Shown one piece after another: positions 61,633-64,000 of a stretch of 64,000 nt of DNA. Each line of letters opens with the position of its first letter. Position 1 is the stretch's first letter. A program made the translations under genes and the position numbers. The notes below the pieces were generated by a model. It was not told the origin of the DNA and did not search any database. It worked only from the letters and a program-made list of their open reading frames with translations. Origin of the DNA: Allosphingosinicella deserti (GTDB lineage: Bacteria; Pseudomonadota; Alphaproteobacteria; Sphingomonadales; Sphingomonadaceae). Location of the stretch: the NCBI RefSeq assembly GCF_003012735.1, contig NZ_PXYI01000004.1:310001-374000 (forward strand), given 5' to 3'.

Positions 61633-63708
61633 ATGCTGAGTACGAATCAGGCAGCACAGACCGCGGACCGGGCCACGCGCATCCCGGCGATCGAGGGCTT
61701 GCGCGCCATCGCCGTGCTGGCCGTGATCGTCTACCATTTGCGGCCGGCGCTGCTTCCGGGCGGCTACGCCGGGGTCGACATATTCTTCGTCATCTCGGGG
61801 TTCGTCGTCACCGGCGCCCTGGCGAGGCGCCCGCCGGATCGGCTCGCACATGCACTCGGCGCCTTTTACGCGCGGCGCATCCTCCGCTTGCTGCCGGCGC
61901 TGCTCGTGATGCTCGTCACCGCGGTCCTGGCATCGCTGCTGTTCGCGCCGATGATCACGATCCTGACCGACAGCCGTGCGGTCGCGCTCGGTGCCACGGT
62001 CGGCGGCGCCAACATCGTGCTTGCACGCACGGGGCTAGGCTATTTCGGGGCCTCGGCGGACCTGCACCCGTTCGTCCACACCTGGAGCCTTGGTGTGGAG
62101 GAGCAATTCTATCTCGTGTGTCCAATCCTGATTTGGCTATGGGCGCGCGGTGGGCGGGACGTCGATCGACGCAGAATAGTGCTGGCGCTGATCGGCGTGA
62201 CGGCCACGTCGCTGGCGGCGTGCTTCCTGCTTCGGCTTTCCGCGCCGAAGGCGGCCTTCTACCTGATGCCGACGCGGTTCTGGGAGCTGGGTTTCGGCGT
62301 CATCCTGGCGTTGACGAGCGATCATTGGCAGCCGCGCCTCGCCGCAGTGCGGCCCGCAGCGCGGTCTGCGCTGATCCTGTTCGGAACGGCGTGCCTTCTG
62401 GCGGTCATGCTCTTGCCCGGCGGCGAGGGATGGCTGCGGTCCGGAATCGTGGCAGGCGTCAGTGCGGCTGTGATCGCCGCGATCGCGTCCGCCGACGCGG
62501 GTCTGTCGTCGAACCGCATTCTGGGGAGTGCAGCGGCGGTGTGGATCGGCGAGCGTTCTTATTCTCTCTATCTCTGGCATTGGCCGGTGTTCGTGCTGTT
62601 CCGCTGGACGATCGGACTGGAGGGTGTCGCTGCACCACTCCTTTCGCTGGCGCTGACACTGGTGACGGGGATGCTGTCCTATACGGTCGTGGAACGGCCG
62701 TTTCGTCGCATCCGGCACGTCGCCGCGGAAACACCTGGTCGGGTGATCGCAGCGGGTCTGACGGCGATCCTTTTCTCAGCAGGGACCATCCTTCTGCTAT
62801 TCTCGCAGGCGAGCGCGCTGACTCTCAGCAGGATGGACCCTGCCAAGCTGTATGGCGGTCCGTCCCCGAGCCGATGCGCGGTCCGGCGGGACGAGCAATC
62901 GTTCCATGGCGGAGCCGTCCGAACGGTGTCGCCGCTTTGTAGCGAAGAAGGCTTGGGAGTGCGATTGTTCGTCGTCGGCGATTCTCATGCGCGCTCGTAC
63001 CTCAGCCTCGCGGAGCAATATTCCGCCCGCAAGCGCGTCGCGGCCGCAATCTACGACCGCTCCGGCTGCAGCTTTCCACCTGTGATCTGGGATGCCCGCG
63101 ACACGACCCGTTGCCGACAATTCAGGAAAAATGTCGCCCAGGAACTCGACCGAACGCTGAGGCGCGGAGACATACTGTTCATGCCCGGCCTGCGCATTCG
63201 CCGGCTTGCGCGAGGCCAGGGTCAGGCCGCGCAGATCCCGATACGTCCGGGCTCTGCGTTTCGGAAGAACGAGACCGAGATCCTCGTCTTTCTGCGGAGG
63301 ATGGCGAACCGAGGCGTCATACTGGTGTTCGAAGCGCCCAAGCCGGTGCTGCCCAGCATTCCCTATCGTTGCTCCGACTGGTTCAACCGCAGCAATCCGA
63401 TTTGCCGCGGCGGTCTGGAAATCGATCGCGCTGCGATCGAGCGGATGCGCGCTCCCGTGATCGACGAAATGCAGCGCCTTGCCGGCGCGATGCCGAACGT
63501 CGTCCTGTTCGATCCGCTGCCGATCCTGTGTCCCGGGATCCGATGCGGCGCTCGCCTCGGTGAGCGGACGCTCTACGGGGACGGCGATCACGTCACCGAC
63601 GAGGCCAATCAGTTGCTCTATCCAGCATTCGTACGCGCGATCGAAGGGGCGCGGAGCAGACCCAAGGCGAATTGGGTCAGCCAGGCTGACCAAGGGCAGA
63701 CACGATAA
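61633..63708 (+). CDS. OafA-type acyltransferase with C-terminal SGNH domain
   Basis: The protein has 691 residues. The N-terminal acyltransferase-3 domain (to about 370) has about ten membrane helices, the catalytic His in AVIVYHLRP, and GGYAGVDIFFVISGF. The C-terminal periplasmic SGNH hydrolase-like domain has RLFVVGDSHARSYL (nucleophile Ser) and GDGDHVTDEANQ (Asp and His). Such proteins O-acetylate surface polysaccharides. Its place beside GtrA and methyltransferase genes and a flagellin gene suggests decoration of a surface glycan. A strong terminator follows. Confidence 0.88.
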   Translation: MLSTNQAAQTADRATRIPAIEGLRAIAVLAVIVYHLRPALLPGGYAGVDIFFVISGFVVTGALARRPPDRLAHALGAFYARRILRLLPALLVMLVTAVLASLLFAPMITILTDSRAVALGATVGGANIVLARTGLGYFGASADLHPFVHTWSLGVEEQFYLVCPILIWLWARGGRDVDRRRIVLALIGVTATSLAACFLLRLSAPKAAFYLMPTRFWELGFGVILALTSDHWQPRLAAVRPAARSALILFGTACLLAVMLLPGGEGWLRSGIVAGVSAAVIAAIASADAGLSSNRILGSAAAVWIGERSYSLYLWHWPVFVLFRWTIGLEGVAAPLLSLALTLVTGMLSYTVVERPFRRIRHVAAETPGRVIAAGLTAILFSAGTILLLFSQASALTLSRMDPAKLYGGPSPSRCAVRRDEQSFHGGAVRTVSPLCSEEGLGVRLFVVGDSHARSYLSLAEQYSARKRVAAAIYDRSGCSFPPVIWDARDTTRCRQFRKNVAQELDRTLRRGDILFMPGLRIRRLARGQGQAAQIPIRPGSAFRKNETEILVFLRRMANRGVILVFEAPKPVLPSIPYRCSDWFNRSNPICRGGLEIDRAAIERMRAPVIDEMQRLAGAMPNVVLFDPLPILCPGIRCGARLGERTLYGDGDHVTDEANQLLYPAFVRAIEGARSRPKANWVSQADQGQTR

Positions 63709-63738
63709 AGCCCGGCGCGGATGCCTCCGCGCCGGGCT
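63709..63738. terminator. strong bidirectional terminator hairpin
   Basis: A 12-bp perfect stem, AGCCCGGCGCGG (63709-63720) with CCGCGCCGGGCT (63727-63738), and a 6-base loop, followed by CCTT. It sits between the convergent acyltransferase and flagellin genes, so it ends both. Confidence 0.85.
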
Positions 63739-63760
63739 CCTTGGGGGGGTACGCTCCTGC

Positions 63761-64000
63761 TTAACGAAGCAGGCTCAACACACCTTGCTGGCTCTGGTTC
63801 GCCTGGGCGAGCATCGCCTGGCTGGCCTGGCTGAGGATCTGCGCCTTGGCGAGGTTGGTCGTCTCCTGCCCGTAATCGGCATCCTCGATGCGAGACCGTG
63901 CATCCGACAGGTTGGTGACGTTGTTGGTGAGGTTGTTGACGATCGATTCCATGCGGCTCTGCGCGGCGCCGAGCTTGGCCCGGGTGGTCGCCACATTGCC
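63761..64000 (-). CDS. flagellin, C-terminal part (cut by window edge)
   Basis: The visible 79 residues form the flagellin D0/D1 C-terminus: VATTRAKLGAAQSRMESIVN, then LTNNVTNLSDARSRIEDADY and the end AMLAQANQSQQGVLSLLR. It closes the flagellar locus. The upstream part, including the promoter, lies outside the window. Its presence next to the HAD, methyltransferase and acyltransferase genes is the reason to suspect flagellin modification. Confidence 0.95.
   Translation of the reverse strand, partial: GNVATTRAKLGAAQSRMESIVNNLTNNVTNLSDARSRIEDADYGQETTNLAKAQILSQASQAMLAQANQSQQGVLSLLR

Overview
The window looks like chromosomal DNA of a motile, high-GC alphaproteobacterium, most likely a sphingomonad. 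The basis is the protein style, the complete phenylacetate (paa) set, TonB-dependent uptake, a compact lateral-type flagellar cluster, and several families of GC-rich palindromic repeats of the kind scattered through Sphingomonas-like genomes. No rRNA, tRNA or CRISPR array was found. The genus is an inference from gene content only.

Layout. Positions 1-3236 are an accessory patch: remnants of a serine recombinase and an IS5-type transposase, two copies of a 110-140 bp terminal-repeat element, two plasmid/phage-like hypothetical genes, and an RTX-type calcium-binding protein lying between the two copies. 3237-6212 holds an SDR oxidoreductase, a frameshifted NTF2/SnoaL-like gene and a putative lipoprotein. 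6858-12350 is a branched-chain or aromatic 2-oxo-acid module: an Lrp/AsnC regulator divergent from an aminotransferase, a fused E1 alpha/beta and an E2. A nested palindromic repeat array sits between E1 and E2. 12568-15550 carries a redoxin/prolyl-hydroxylase fusion, a glucokinase-like protein and a glutamine cyclotransferase. 15547-24441 is phenylacetate catabolism in two parts: paaJ divergent from paaG-paaZ, and then paaABCDE. An AlkD-like repair gene lies between them. 24481-28492 holds a class A beta-lactamase, a ZnuD-like TonB receptor and a hypoxanthine-DNA glycosylase.

28613-38426 is the most unusual block. Two small-molecule oxidoreductases and two glycosyltransferases are followed by a UbiA-family prenyltransferase and a translationally coupled four-gene operon: ABC-2 permease, cytochrome P450, ABC ATPase with a C-terminal extension, and a small alpha-barrel-type protein with a DLDDT motif like that of class II terpene cyclases. 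I read it as a candidate pathway that makes, oxidises, glycosylates and exports an isoprenoid-linked product. I do not recognise it as a described system.

38599-64000 is mostly flagellar. It contains motA-motB-pilZ, a class 3 lipase, flgBCDEFGHIJKL on the minus strand, and on the plus strand a second small MotA/MotB-like pair, flgA, flgM, flgN-like, a lytic transglycosylase, flhA and fliA. After these come a HAD-domain protein of about 790 residues, a methyltransferase, a GtrA-like protein, an OafA-type acyltransferase and the 3' end of a flagellin gene; these may decorate flagellin or surface glycans. The promoters tell a coherent story. Two perfect sigma-54 sites precede flgB and the transglycosylase-flhA-fliA operon, and three sigma-28-like sites (TAAA-type -35, GCCGTTAW -10) precede motAB, the second mot pair and flgM. 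This implies a sigma-54 to FliA cascade.
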